A DNA stretch of 8,523 nt from an uncultured Methylococcaceae bacterium. Its GTDB lineage: Bacteria > Pseudomonadota > Gammaproteobacteria > Methylococcales > Methylomonadaceae. The stretch lies in contig CAJVYO010000062.1 in the NCBI GenBank assembly GCA_913009515.1, positions 1 to 8,523 of the forward strand. Reading direction: 5' to 3'. The notes below the pieces were generated by a model. That model made no database searches. It saw nothing but the letters and a program-made list of their open reading frames with translations, and was not told the origin of the DNA. A program made the translations under genes and the position numbers. How positions within the stretch are numbered: position 1 is the stretch's first letter; every line of letters starts with the position of its first letter. Shown piece by piece: positions 1 through 7,393 of the stretch.

Positions 1-472
1 CAGGATGTAAGATAGTCCATTGACGAATGATTTCACAATAGGGGCGCGGATCTTCTAGTTCATCAATCGCAACGCCGGCAAGCTGGTCAGAGGTGGTATT
101 TCTTAAGCAATTACCACTGGTTTGAATCGCGTGCATTTGTACACTGGCGAGTTCTTCTAAAATATCAGGGATACGTTCTAACGCCGGCCAGTTAAATTGA
201 ATATTTTGGCGAGTGGTGAAATGGCAAAAACCTTTGTCATAATCACGGGCTATCGACGCTAATTTGCGGACTTGTTTGCTAGACAGCAAGCCATAAGGCC
301 CTGCAATACGTAATAACGGGGCGTGGGTTTGAATGTAAACACCATTCATAAGGCGTAAGGCACGATATTTATCGTCAGCGATTTCACCTTTTAAAAAGCG
401 TTCAGTTTGGTCACGAAATTGGGCGGCTCGTTCATCGACGAGCGTTTGATCTTTATCGGTATATTGATACAT
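1..472 (-). CDS. cysI: Sulfite reductase hemoprotein (CysI-type nitrite/sulfite reductase), 5' part, truncated by window edge
   Basis: Reading the minus strand from the ATG at 472-470 gives 157 residues open to the window edge, so the C-terminal part is missing. The product should reduce sulfite to sulfide in cysteine biosynthesis, using siroheme and a 4Fe-4S cluster. The start MYQYTDKDQTLVDERAAQFR is typical of the single-chain proteobacterial CysI group. Residues about 45-110 form the ferredoxin-like half domain, with the signature HFTTRQNIQFNWP at 84-96. Residues 117-134 (QTSGNCLRNTTSDQLAGV) match the conserved siroheme-pocket region. The cysteine ligands of the cluster lie in the unseen C-terminal part. 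Assimilatory nitrite reductase (NirA) shares the fold, but this N-terminus fits the sulfite enzyme better. No Shine-Dalgarno sequence is visible before the ATG. The gene is divergent from nhaD. Confidence 0.85.
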   Translation of the reverse strand, partial: MYQYTDKDQTLVDERAAQFRDQTERFLKGEIADDKYRALRLMNGVYIQTHAPLLRIAGPYGLLSSKQVRKLASIARDYDKGFCHFTTRQNIQFNWPALERIPDILEELASVQMHAIQTSGNCLRNTTSDQLAGVAIDELEDPRPYCEIIRQWTILHP

Positions 473-510
473 AGGAATGTGATTATATAGCGGGTTAAGC
501 GTAAACTTTA

Positions 511-539
511 ATCATATACTGCTGGTGATTAAATGCAAA
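511..539 (-). promoter_or_regulatory. Candidate sigma-70 promoter of cysI
   Basis: On the minus strand, TTTGCA (539-534) and TATGAT (516-511) are separated by 17 bases and match the consensus at 4 of 6 and 5 of 6 positions. This would place transcription start near 505 and leave a leader of about 33 bases. A second perfect TATAAT at 487-482 lies only 9 bases before the ATG and lacks a good -35 box. I prefer the upstream pair, but both are plausible in such AT-rich DNA. No CysB site was identified. Confidence 0.35.
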
Positions 540-560
540 GTTAATTAGATAATGCTATTA

Positions 561-590
561 TTGACGGTTAAATTTTTATTGCTCTATTTT
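561..590 (+). promoter_or_regulatory. Candidate sigma-70 promoter of nhaD
   Basis: TTGACG (561-566, 5 of 6 to the -35 consensus) is followed after 18 bases by TATTTT (585-590, 4 of 6 to the -10 consensus). Transcription would begin near 597, leaving about 20 bases of leader that hold the AGGGGG ribosome binding site. The AT richness of the region limits certainty. The 143-bp spacer between cysI and nhaD shows no other gene. Confidence 0.45.
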
Positions 591-604
591 TTTATAAAGA
601 CTCT

Positions 605-610
605 AGGGGG
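605..610 (+). promoter_or_regulatory. Ribosome binding site deciding the TTG start of nhaD
   Basis: AGGGGG at 605-610 sits 5 bases before the TTG at 616 and resembles the anti-16S sequence well. An in-frame TAG at 604-606 blocks any start further upstream. The next in-frame ATG (residue 14, at 655) would destroy the signal peptide-like N-terminus and has no such site in front of it. Confidence 0.7.
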
Positions 611-615
611 TTGTT

Positions 616-1989
616 TTGTTACGTTTATTTATTTTATTTGCGGCACTGTTCAGCATGCCGCAATTAGCACTGGCGAATGAAGGCATTGCTAATTTAGGAC
701 TGACAGGGACAGAGCGGGGTATTTACACCGTTCTGATTTTTATTATCGCATACGGCTTTGTGATGGCGGAAGAATTTACGGGGTTGCGTAAATCTAAACC
801 GGTGATTATTGCTGCGGCGATTATTTGGGCTCATGCGGCTGTATTAGCGGCAGAAGTCGGGGTTTCAACCGCTGATTTGCATGAAGCGTTTGAGTTTAAC
901 CTCAAAGAATATGCGGCGTTAATGCTATTCTTATTAGTGGCGATGACTTATATCAATGCGATGGCAGAACGGAATGTATTTGAAGCATTGCGTTCGTGGA
1001 TGATTCGTAAGGAATTCAATTATAAGCAATTATTTTGGATTACTGGGGTCATTACCTTTTTCTTATCTGCGATTGCCGATAACCTAACGTCAGCCTTATT
1101 AGTCGGTGCGGTAGTGTTGGCGGTTGGTAAAGATAATGAGAAATTTGTGGCAGTAGGTTTTGTAAACCTTGTCGTTGCTGCGAATGCTGGGGGAGCGTTC
1201 AGCCCTTTCGGTGATATTACTACCTTAATGGTTTGGCAAGCAGGTTATGCAGAATTCTTTGATTTCTTCGCCTTATTTATTCCTTCTGTTGTCAACTATG
1301 TTATTCCTGCCTTTTTTATGTCATTAGCGGTATCTAATGAGCAGCCGCCAAAAAGTACTGAAGCAGCCGTTGATTTAAAACCTGGTGCAATCCAAATTTG
1401 TGTTTTATTTGTGTTAACCATTGCAGCAGCCGTGAGTTTTAAACAAGTTTTCCATTTGCCGCCATTTATGGGCATGATGTTGGGTTTAGGCGTATTAATG
1501 GTATATGGCTTTAGATTGAATACCTTGTATAGAGCAGAGCCTGCGAGCGAACATAGTGAATTTGATATTTTTAATAAAGTACGCGATGCAGAATGGGATA
1601 CCTTATTCTTCTTTTTTGGTGTCGTATTCGCGGTAGGCGGTTTAGGTTATATCGGTTACTTAGAATTATTATCTGCCGCTATGTACGATGGCTTAGGTCA
1701 AACACCTGCTAATATTTTAGTCGGTTTTATGTCAGCGATTGTTGATAATATTCCAGTGATGTTTGCTGTATTAAGCATGGGCTTAGATATGGATTTATAC
1801 CAATGGTTATTAGTCACTTTAACTGCTGGAACCGGTGGTTCAATGCTTTCTGTGGGTTCAGCGGCAGGTGTAGCGTTGATGGGTTCATCTAATCATAAAT
1901 ATACTTTCTTTAGTCATTTAAAATGGACACCGGTGATTGCATTAGGTTATGCGGCAAGTATCTTTGTGCATTATTTAGTTAATGGCTAA
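616..1989 (+). CDS. nhaD: Sodium:proton antiporter NhaD
   Basis: This is an inner-membrane Na+/H+ antiporter of the NhaD branch of the ion transporter (ArsB/NhaD) superfamily. It exports sodium in exchange for protons and helps with pH and salt homeostasis. The 457 residues are near the usual family length. Residues 1-20 look like a cleavable signal peptide ending ALA before NE, as in other NhaD proteins. About a dozen hydrophobic segments follow. Family motifs visible are AEEFTGLRKSKPVI (51-64), AIADNLTSALL (152-162), NAGGAFSPFGDITTLMVWQ (190-208), AIVDNIPVMFAVL (374-386) and GTGGSMLSVGSAAGVALMG (405-423). The paired inverted-repeat DN motifs (D155-N156 and D377-N378) are the expected ion-handling elements. 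The start is TTG. The gene appears monocistronic, with its own promoter and terminator. Confidence 0.93.
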   Translation: MLRLFILFAALFSMPQLALANEGIANLGLTGTERGIYTVLIFIIAYGFVMAEEFTGLRKSKPVIIAAAIIWAHAAVLAAEVGVSTADLHEAFEFNLKEYAALMLFLLVAMTYINAMAERNVFEALRSWMIRKEFNYKQLFWITGVITFFLSAIADNLTSALLVGAVVLAVGKDNEKFVAVGFVNLVVAANAGGAFSPFGDITTLMVWQAGYAEFFDFFALFIPSVVNYVIPAFFMSLAVSNEQPPKSTEAAVDLKPGAIQICVLFVLTIAAAVSFKQVFHLPPFMGMMLGLGVLMVYGFRLNTLYRAEPASEHSEFDIFNKVRDAEWDTLFFFFGVVFAVGGLGYIGYLELLSAAMYDGLGQTPANILVGFMSAIVDNIPVMFAVLSMGLDMDLYQWLLVTLTAGTGGSMLSVGSAAGVALMGSSNHKYTFFSHLKWTPVIALGYAASIFVHYLVNG

Positions 1990-2028
1990 GCTATTGCTAA
2001 TTTAGTTGTAGTATATTATGTAGTCGAT

Positions 2029-2064
2029 AAAGGGGGTAAAATGTTTATTTTACGCCCTTTTTTA
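2029..2064 (+). terminator. Rho-independent terminator after nhaD
   Basis: The arms AAAGGGGGTAAAA (2029-2041) and TTTTACGCCCTTT (2048-2060) pair over 13 positions with a single G-G mismatch, around a 6-base loop. The second arm runs into six consecutive T residues (2058-2063). It starts about 40 bases after the nhaD stop codon and ends about 20 bases before the next gene, so it should separate nhaD from the signalling operon. Confidence 0.88.
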
Positions 2065-2084
2065 TGTTTTAAACTTATTGAGTA

Positions 2085-2615
2085 ATGAATGCGATGACAA
2101 AATACGGTGTGTTATTGATGGTTTTAGTTTTTTTTTCATCAGGGCAATTACATGCTTATCAGTCTGAAGATAAATTAAAAGCCGCTATTATTGGTAAATT
2201 AGCCAAATTTATTACATGGCAAACGCATAATCGCGATGAGTTTGTAATTACCGTCTTAAATAATCCTTTTGATGATTTATTAGAGACGCTGTATAAAAAT
2301 AAGCAGATTAAAAAAAAGCCCGTTAAGATTAAATATATCAATGATATAAAGGAATTATCAGCCACACATATTTTATATATACCACATATTAGTCAGCGTG
2401 AACTGGATACGATTTTAGGAAGTATTGAAGGTAAAAATATTTTAACTATTAGTGATATACGCGGATTTTCACAGAAAAAAGGCATGATTCAGATTTATTT
2501 TGTGTCACAAAAAGTAAAATTAAAAATTAATCATGATGTTTCAAAAAATGAAGATTTAAAAATTAGTTCTAGGTTATTACGTATTGCCACTATTGTTGAA
2601 AATGAGGCCGAATAA
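2085..2615 (+). CDS. YfiR family (DUF4154) periplasmic protein
   Basis: This is a small exported protein of the YfiR/DUF4154 family. In Pseudomonas, YfiR sits in the periplasm and inhibits the membrane diguanylate cyclase YfiN. Residues 1-24 form a signal peptide (hydrophobic core 8-18, likely cut after LHA). The mature part has the family pattern: KLKAAIIGKLAKFITW near its start (30-45), VITVLNNPF in the first strand, NILTISDIRGFSQKKGMIQI in the centre, and the C-terminal signature LKISSRLLRIATIV. It contains no cysteine, unlike P. aeruginosa YfiR. The ATG at 2085 has only a weak GAG in front; the ATG at 2094 is an alternative and keeps the signal peptide. The gene ends in TAATG, overlapping the receptor gene by 1 base. 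Its partner is probably the CHASE8 sensor encoded third in the operon. Confidence 0.85.
   Translation: MNAMTKYGVLLMVLVFFSSGQLHAYQSEDKLKAAIIGKLAKFITWQTHNRDEFVITVLNNPFDDLLETLYKNKQIKKKPVKIKYINDIKELSATHILYIPHISQRELDTILGSIEGKNILTISDIRGFSQKKGMIQIYFVSQKVKLKINHDVSKNEDLKISSRLLRIATIVENEAE
2604..2607 (+). promoter_or_regulatory. Ribosome binding site of the receptor gene, inside the end of the YfiR-like gene
   Basis: GAGG at 2604-2607 lies 7 bases before the ATG at 2615, within the last codons of the upstream gene. Combined with the TAATG stop-start overlap it points to translational coupling of the two genes. Confidence 0.6.
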
Positions 2616-4957
2616 TGAAAACATCTAAACAGGTCTTATTTTTAATACAAGGTTTACTTTTAACTACGTCATTACAATGTTTTGCAGAGGAAGTGGAAAA
2701 TATTGAGGATGATTTAATTGATAGCAGTTTAGAAGATTTACTGGGTATGGAAACCGAGTTAAAAGCAGATATTGGCTCACGGAGTGGAGCAAGAAATTTT
2801 TTAGAATCACGTTCGCCGTTAGATGTGATTACCTTTGATCAAATTGACCGCTCAGGTTTAACGTCTTTAACCGATGTATTACGTTATTTTGTAGCAGGTT
2901 TTAATGCCCCTGAAAATTCAAAGACAGATGGCAGTGATCATGTACAGACGTTTACCTTAAGAGGCATGAGTCCTGATCAGATTTTGGTATTAGTCAATGG
3001 TAAGCGTCTACATACTTCAGCGTTATTACATGTTAATACCGTGATTGGACGCGGCTCAAGTCATACTGACTTGAATACCATTGCGGTTCAATCGATTGAA
3101 AAAATAGAAATACTCAGAGATGGTGCCGCCGCTCAATATGGTTCCGATGCCATTGCTGGGGTGATTAATATTATTTTAAAAGGAGTTGGGCATAAAAATA
3201 GCATTAGCGTTTCAGGGGGTGCTAGAGCAAAAGGCGATGGCGAGCAATATGATGTGAATACCTTTTTATCCTTGCCATTGAAATATGAGGGATTTGCTAA
3301 TTTAACCTTGTCGATGAAGGGTGAAGGCAAAACGCAAAGGGCAGGGGCAGATAGACGCTTAGAAATACCGGAGGTTAAAACGCATGTCGGTGTGCCTAAA
3401 TCCGAAAATTTTTTAGCGACTTTTAATGCTGAAATGCCATTGCGTAATGATATGGTGCTATACAGTCATGGGTTATTTGATTACCGTAATAGTGAAGCCA
3501 GTGCTTTTTATAGAACCCCTGACCCAGACCGTGCTTTATCACCTGAAGGCTTTTTACCGATGATTAATGCTGAGGTGATAGATTATTCCATTACAGCGGG
3601 TGTTAATGGTGAAATAGGCGATGGGTATTTTTGGGATATGAGTAATATTATTGGCTATAATAGTTCTAAAGTAGGTATTGATAATACTATGAATTATGCC
3701 TTGGGGATGGATTCACCGCGTTCTTTTGCAGGCGGTCAATTGGAATTTTTACAAAATACATTTAATGCCGATTTAACCAAGACAGTAGATTCGTTTGATA
3801 TTTCGGGTGGTTTTGAGTATCGCTATGAAAATTATCAGATCCATAAAGGTGATGAGTTATCTTATGTAGATAAAGGGGCACAAGGTTTATCAGGCTTTCT
3901 TCCTGACAATGAGGCAGATAAAAATCGTCATAGCTATGCTTTATACACGGATATTGTATATAATTTTAATGATGATTTATCTTTTGAAGGGGCAGGGCGT
4001 TTTGAAGATTATTCTGATTTTGGTTCAACCATTAACGGTAAGTTATCAATGGGCTATAAAGTCATTTCCGAACTGTTATTAAGAGCCTCAGCAAGTACAG
4101 GCTTTAGAGCACCGTCTTTAGCACAAAGTAGTTATTCTCAAACAGTATCAGGTTTATTAGGACCTGATGGACAAATTTTAACCAAAGGTATTTTTACACC
4201 TGATCATGTTGTGTCACAAGCATTAGGGGCAAAGCCTTTAAAAGCAGAAACTTCAAAACATATTACCGCAGGGTTTGTTTATCAGCCTATTAATGACATG
4301 TCTTTTATAGTGGATTATTTTTTTACGGCTGTGGATGATCGTATTATGTTGTCGAATGATTTAGAAGGCACGACAGAGGCACAAAAAGCGATATTAGCTG
4401 AAAATGGGGTGGCTAAAGCACGGTTTTTCAATAATGCGGTGAATACAGAAACCCAAGGGGTGGATGTGAAATTTAATTATCAATATACCTTTGATAATGA
4501 TTCGGTGTTAGATTTTGGTACGTGGTTTAACTATACTCAAAATAAAGTGACCGGATTTAACGAGCAACATATTACCCGTGAAAATTCATTTGCCCAAATT
4601 GACCGTATGGAAAATGGACAACCTAAAACCGCTTTAAAGTTTTTAACCCATTATCAGTTTAAACCGTTTGATATTACCTTAAACCTAAATAGATTTGGCG
4701 AATATCAGCAGGTAACAACAGGAAAGGCGTTTAAATTCGATGCCGCATGGACAGTTGATTTAGATGTGAGTTATCAAATATTAGATAATATGTTAATTGC
4801 GGTGGGTGGTACTAATATATTTAATGAAACCGCAAATAAATGGAAGGAGTTAGACGGCGTGTATTATGGCACTAATGGCTTTTTACCGTATTCACAATAT
4901 GCCCCTTTTGGTTATAGTGGCGGATATTATTATTTAAGAACAACATTTGAATTTTAA
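2615..4957 (+). CDS. TonB-dependent outer-membrane receptor
   Basis: This 780-residue protein is a TonB-dependent receptor: a 22-strand outer-membrane barrel closed by an N-terminal plug, energised by TonB. Residues 1-24 are a signal peptide (cut after CFA). The acidic stretch 25-52 with SLEDLLGMETEL follows. The plug spans about 63-190, with TLRGMSPDQILVLVNGKR at 114-131 and RDGAAAQYGSDAIAGVINII at 168-187, both highly characteristic. The rest is barrel: the TGFRAPSL motif at 495-502 and a C-terminal aromatic segment ending YYLRTTFEF, with the terminal Phe of outer-membrane proteins. Only about 38 residues lie between signal peptide and plug, too few for an STN domain. The substrate cannot be deduced. 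The gene overlaps the YfiR-like gene by 1 base and lies 3 bases before the phosphatase gene, so the three probably form one operon. Confidence 0.92.
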   Translation: MKTSKQVLFLIQGLLLTTSLQCFAEEVENIEDDLIDSSLEDLLGMETELKADIGSRSGARNFLESRSPLDVITFDQIDRSGLTSLTDVLRYFVAGFNAPENSKTDGSDHVQTFTLRGMSPDQILVLVNGKRLHTSALLHVNTVIGRGSSHTDLNTIAVQSIEKIEILRDGAAAQYGSDAIAGVINIILKGVGHKNSISVSGGARAKGDGEQYDVNTFLSLPLKYEGFANLTLSMKGEGKTQRAGADRRLEIPEVKTHVGVPKSENFLATFNAEMPLRNDMVLYSHGLFDYRNSEASAFYRTPDPDRALSPEGFLPMINAEVIDYSITAGVNGEIGDGYFWDMSNIIGYNSSKVGIDNTMNYALGMDSPRSFAGGQLEFLQNTFNADLTKTVDSFDISGGFEYRYENYQIHKGDELSYVDKGAQGLSGFLPDNEADKNRHSYALYTDIVYNFNDDLSFEGAGRFEDYSDFGSTINGKLSMGYKVISELLLRASASTGFRAPSLAQSSYSQTVSGLLGPDGQILTKGIFTPDHVVSQALGAKPLKAETSKHITAGFVYQPINDMSFIVDYFFTAVDDRIMLSNDLEGTTEAQKAILAENGVAKARFFNNAVNTETQGVDVKFNYQYTFDNDSVLDFGTWFNYTQNKVTGFNEQHITRENSFAQIDRMENGQPKTALKFLTHYQFKPFDITLNLNRFGEYQQVTTGKAFKFDAAWTVDLDVSYQILDNMLIAVGGTNIFNETANKWKELDGVYYGTNGFLPYSQYAPFGYSGGYYYLRTTFEF

Positions 4958-4960
4958 CGA

Positions 4961-7393
4961 ATGGCAGAAAAATTTTCTTCGATTAAATCACGCTTAATTC
5001 GTGCGTTTATCTTCAGTGCATTAACAGCAATGTTTTTGTCATCAGTCGCTATTTTTGGTTACACGTTTTATGATAATCAAAATCGAGTCACTGATGAATT
5101 AACCCAGCTTGCGAAAGTCATAGGGCATGGTTTAGAAGCGTCTATTGATTTTGATGATAGTGATAGTGCGGAGTTGATTATGTCTACCTTTCATTTTAAT
5201 GACCATATTCAAGCCGCTTATTTATTGCAAGAAGACAATACCATTTTTGCATCGTACCTAAAAGAAAACACCGATAAAGAAATTGCTACCACTTTATTAA
5301 CGACCTTACGACAGGAACTTAATAAAGCAGAGCTGTTTAAGTCTGTTGATATGAATCATATTATGATTAGTACGCCTATTGCCAGTGACGAGCATTTTTA
5401 TGGGGCGTTTATTATTATTGCGGATACCAAACAGCTTAAACAGACTTTAATCTCACAGTTAATCGTACAAGGACTATTTGCTATTGTGACATTATGTTTA
5501 GTGATATTGCTGGCGTTTAAATTACAAAAAACCTTTACCCAACCTATTTTTAAATTAACTGAAGTAATCGATTTTATCAGCCGCACCCAATCATATGAAG
5601 CATCAATAGAGCATCATAAAAATGATGAGTTTAAAGTATTAATTGATGGGTTTACCGAGATGTTACAGACTATTCGCACCCAAAATATGCAAATTAACAA
5701 TGAAATGGCGGATAGAATACAATCTGAACACTTAATGGAGCAAACTAAATCTCAATTAGAAAATATAACTAATAGTATTCCGGGTGTGGTATACCAATTT
5801 CATGTAGTTGATGGTGCAATAGAAGCAGAATTTATTAGTGATGGCATTAAAGTATTGCAAAATATTGAGCCTGCTGCTTTATTAAAGGATTTTTCAGTTT
5901 TTACGGAATCTATTTATTTAGAGGATCGAGCGGATGTTATTAGCACGTTAATGCTTGCATTAGAAAAAGTAAAACCTTTAAAGATTGATTATAGAATTGT
6001 AGGGGCTGATGGTATTACCAAATGGATTCATATGGAAGCGACGGCAAGCTTAGTTAATGATGAATTGAATGATGATATTGAGTTATTTGGTGATATTGAG
6101 TTATTTGGTGAGGATGAGAGCGATACAAATAGCAGTCAAATAGTCTTAAATGGTAGTTTGATTGATATTACACTTGCAAAACAATCTTATGAATTAGTAT
6201 TGACACAACAGTCTGAAATAAAAGCAAAATCCGCTGAATTGAATCTTGAAAAGCAGAATATTGAACAGATTTTAGCCAATATTTTATTTCCTGTTTTAAT
6301 TACCTCTGTGAAACGGAGAGTGGTTGTGTATGCCAATAGTATTGCAGAAAAACTTTATGAAAAAACAGCTGATGAATTTATAGGGGAAGCCGTTGATAAT
6401 ATTTATACGTTAAAAAATGGTGCTGAAATTATTATTAATAAGCTACAGCAGGAAGGTAAGGTTGAGAGCTTGGAACAAGAAATCATTACAAATAAAGGCA
6501 AAAAATTTATTGCCTTGCTTTCCGTTATTCCGATTAGATATAACAGTGAAGCGTGTTATATGGGCATGACCATTGATATTAGTCTACAAAAATCAATGGA
6601 AAATGAAATTAGAGAAGTACATAAACATACCCGTGATTCAATTGAATATGCTTCATTAATTCAAGGGGCTTTAATTCCTGACAATACTATTTTTAGTGAT
6701 TTTTTTACGGATTTTTTTGCTATCTGGCACCCTAAAGATATTGTGGGTGGAGATATTTATTTAGTCGAAAAAATTAATGATCATGAATTGGTTGTTATGG
6801 TGATTGATTGTACAGGTCATGGTGTTCCTGGTGCCTTTGTCACCATGATAGTTAAAGCCGTTGAACGGCAGATAGTGGCAAATTTACATCAAGATACCAT
6901 TATTAGCCCTGCCAAATGTTTAACCATTTTTAATCAAAATATTAAACAATTATTAAAACAGGAAAGTAGAGAGTCTATTTCTAATGCTGGTTTTGATGGC
7001 GGGATTCTTTACTATAATAGTAAGCAGCAAATTATGCGATTTTCTGGTGCGAATACGCCTTTATTTGTCATACAAAATGATAAATTAAAAACGATTAAAG
7101 GTGATCGTTATTCAGTGGGCTACAAAAAATGTGATGCCAATTATGAATATACCGACCATGAAATTGATACCAGTATCCCCACGCAAATTTATTTAACCAC
7201 TGATGGTTATCTCGACCAAAATGGTGGTGAAAAAGAATTTCCGTTTAGTAAGAAACGCTTTTCTAAATTAATAGACACACATCATGCGGAAAGCTTTGCA
7301 GATCAAAAGGAAATATTATTACATGAATTGCATAAATACCAAGGTACGCAAGAGCGTAATGATGATGTCACCGTGGTTGGCTTGAAAGTTTAG
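4961..7393 (+). CDS. Membrane sensor phosphatase: CHASE8-like, HAMP, PAS, PAS, SpoIIE/PP2C
   Basis: This 810-residue inner-membrane sensor has serine/threonine protein phosphatase output. Visible order: transmembrane helix 12-34; periplasmic domain 35-162 with the CHASE8-like pattern LAKVIGHGLEASIDFDD (50-66) and IQAAYLLQEDNTIFASYL (83-100); transmembrane helix 166-186; HAMP 187-240; helical linker 240-270; PAS 268-405 ending GSLIDIT; helix 408-438; PAS 439-542 ending GMTIDIS; PP2C/SpoIIE domain 555-810. Metal-binding aspartates are present in VGGD (595-598), DCTGHGVPGAF (616-626), TTDG (746-749) and NDDVTVV (800-806), so the enzyme looks active. The catalytic part resembles SiaA-type phosphatases, which act on phosphorylated STAS-like proteins, but no such protein is encoded nearby. 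The start follows the receptor stop by 3 bases with no Shine-Dalgarno sequence, suggesting coupled translation. An 18-bp tandem repeat lies in PAS 1. Confidence 0.88.
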   Translation: MAEKFSSIKSRLIRAFIFSALTAMFLSSVAIFGYTFYDNQNRVTDELTQLAKVIGHGLEASIDFDDSDSAELIMSTFHFNDHIQAAYLLQEDNTIFASYLKENTDKEIATTLLTTLRQELNKAELFKSVDMNHIMISTPIASDEHFYGAFIIIADTKQLKQTLISQLIVQGLFAIVTLCLVILLAFKLQKTFTQPIFKLTEVIDFISRTQSYEASIEHHKNDEFKVLIDGFTEMLQTIRTQNMQINNEMADRIQSEHLMEQTKSQLENITNSIPGVVYQFHVVDGAIEAEFISDGIKVLQNIEPAALLKDFSVFTESIYLEDRADVISTLMLALEKVKPLKIDYRIVGADGITKWIHMEATASLVNDELNDDIELFGDIELFGEDESDTNSSQIVLNGSLIDITLAKQSYELVLTQQSEIKAKSAELNLEKQNIEQILANILFPVLITSVKRRVVVYANSIAEKLYEKTADEFIGEAVDNIYTLKNGAEIIINKLQQEGKVESLEQEIITNKGKKFIALLSVIPIRYNSEACYMGMTIDISLQKSMENEIREVHKHTRDSIEYASLIQGALIPDNTIFSDFFTDFFAIWHPKDIVGGDIYLVEKINDHELVVMVIDCTGHGVPGAFVTMIVKAVERQIVANLHQDTIISPAKCLTIFNQNIKQLLKQESRESISNAGFDGGILYYNSKQQIMRFSGANTPLFVIQNDKLKTIKGDRYSVGYKKCDANYEYTDHEIDTSIPTQIYLTTDGYLDQNGGEKEFPFSKKRFSKLIDTHHAESFADQKEILLHELHKYQGTQERNDDVTVVGLKV
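6074..6109 (+). repeat. Perfect in-frame 18-bp tandem duplication
   Basis: GATATTGAGTTATTTGGT occurs twice head to tail (6074-6091 and 6092-6109). It encodes DIELFG-DIELFG, residues 372-383 of the sensor phosphatase, in an acidic loop of the first PAS domain just before its last strand. The two copies are identical at the DNA level, which suggests a recent duplication. Confidence 0.95.

Noticed and set aside
549..561. Short inverted repeat ATAAT-GCT-ATTAT near the nhaD promoter
   Set aside because: Five-base AT-only arms are expected by chance in this AT-rich spacer.
2159..2365. Minus-strand open frame of 68 codons inside the YfiR-like gene
   Set aside because: It lies wholly within a well-supported gene on the other strand, has no ribosome binding site, and its product resembles no family.
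2680..2690. Cys22 of the receptor as a lipoprotein anchor
   Set aside because: The residues before it (SLQ) do not fit a lipobox, and a normal signal peptidase I site (CFA before EE) follows directly.
3133..3330. Minus-strand open frame of 65 codons inside the receptor gene
   Set aside because: It is antisense to the conserved plug region, and its composition is explained by the receptor codons.
5398..5586. Minus-strand open frame of 62 codons inside the sensor gene
   Set aside because: It is antisense to the second transmembrane and HAMP region, with no sign of independent coding.
6698..6718. Two near-identical GATTTTTTT units with T7 runs in the phosphatase gene
   Set aside because: They encode the SDFFTDFF segment, a position where related SpoIIE phosphatases also show repeated acidic and aromatic residues, so protein constraint explains them.
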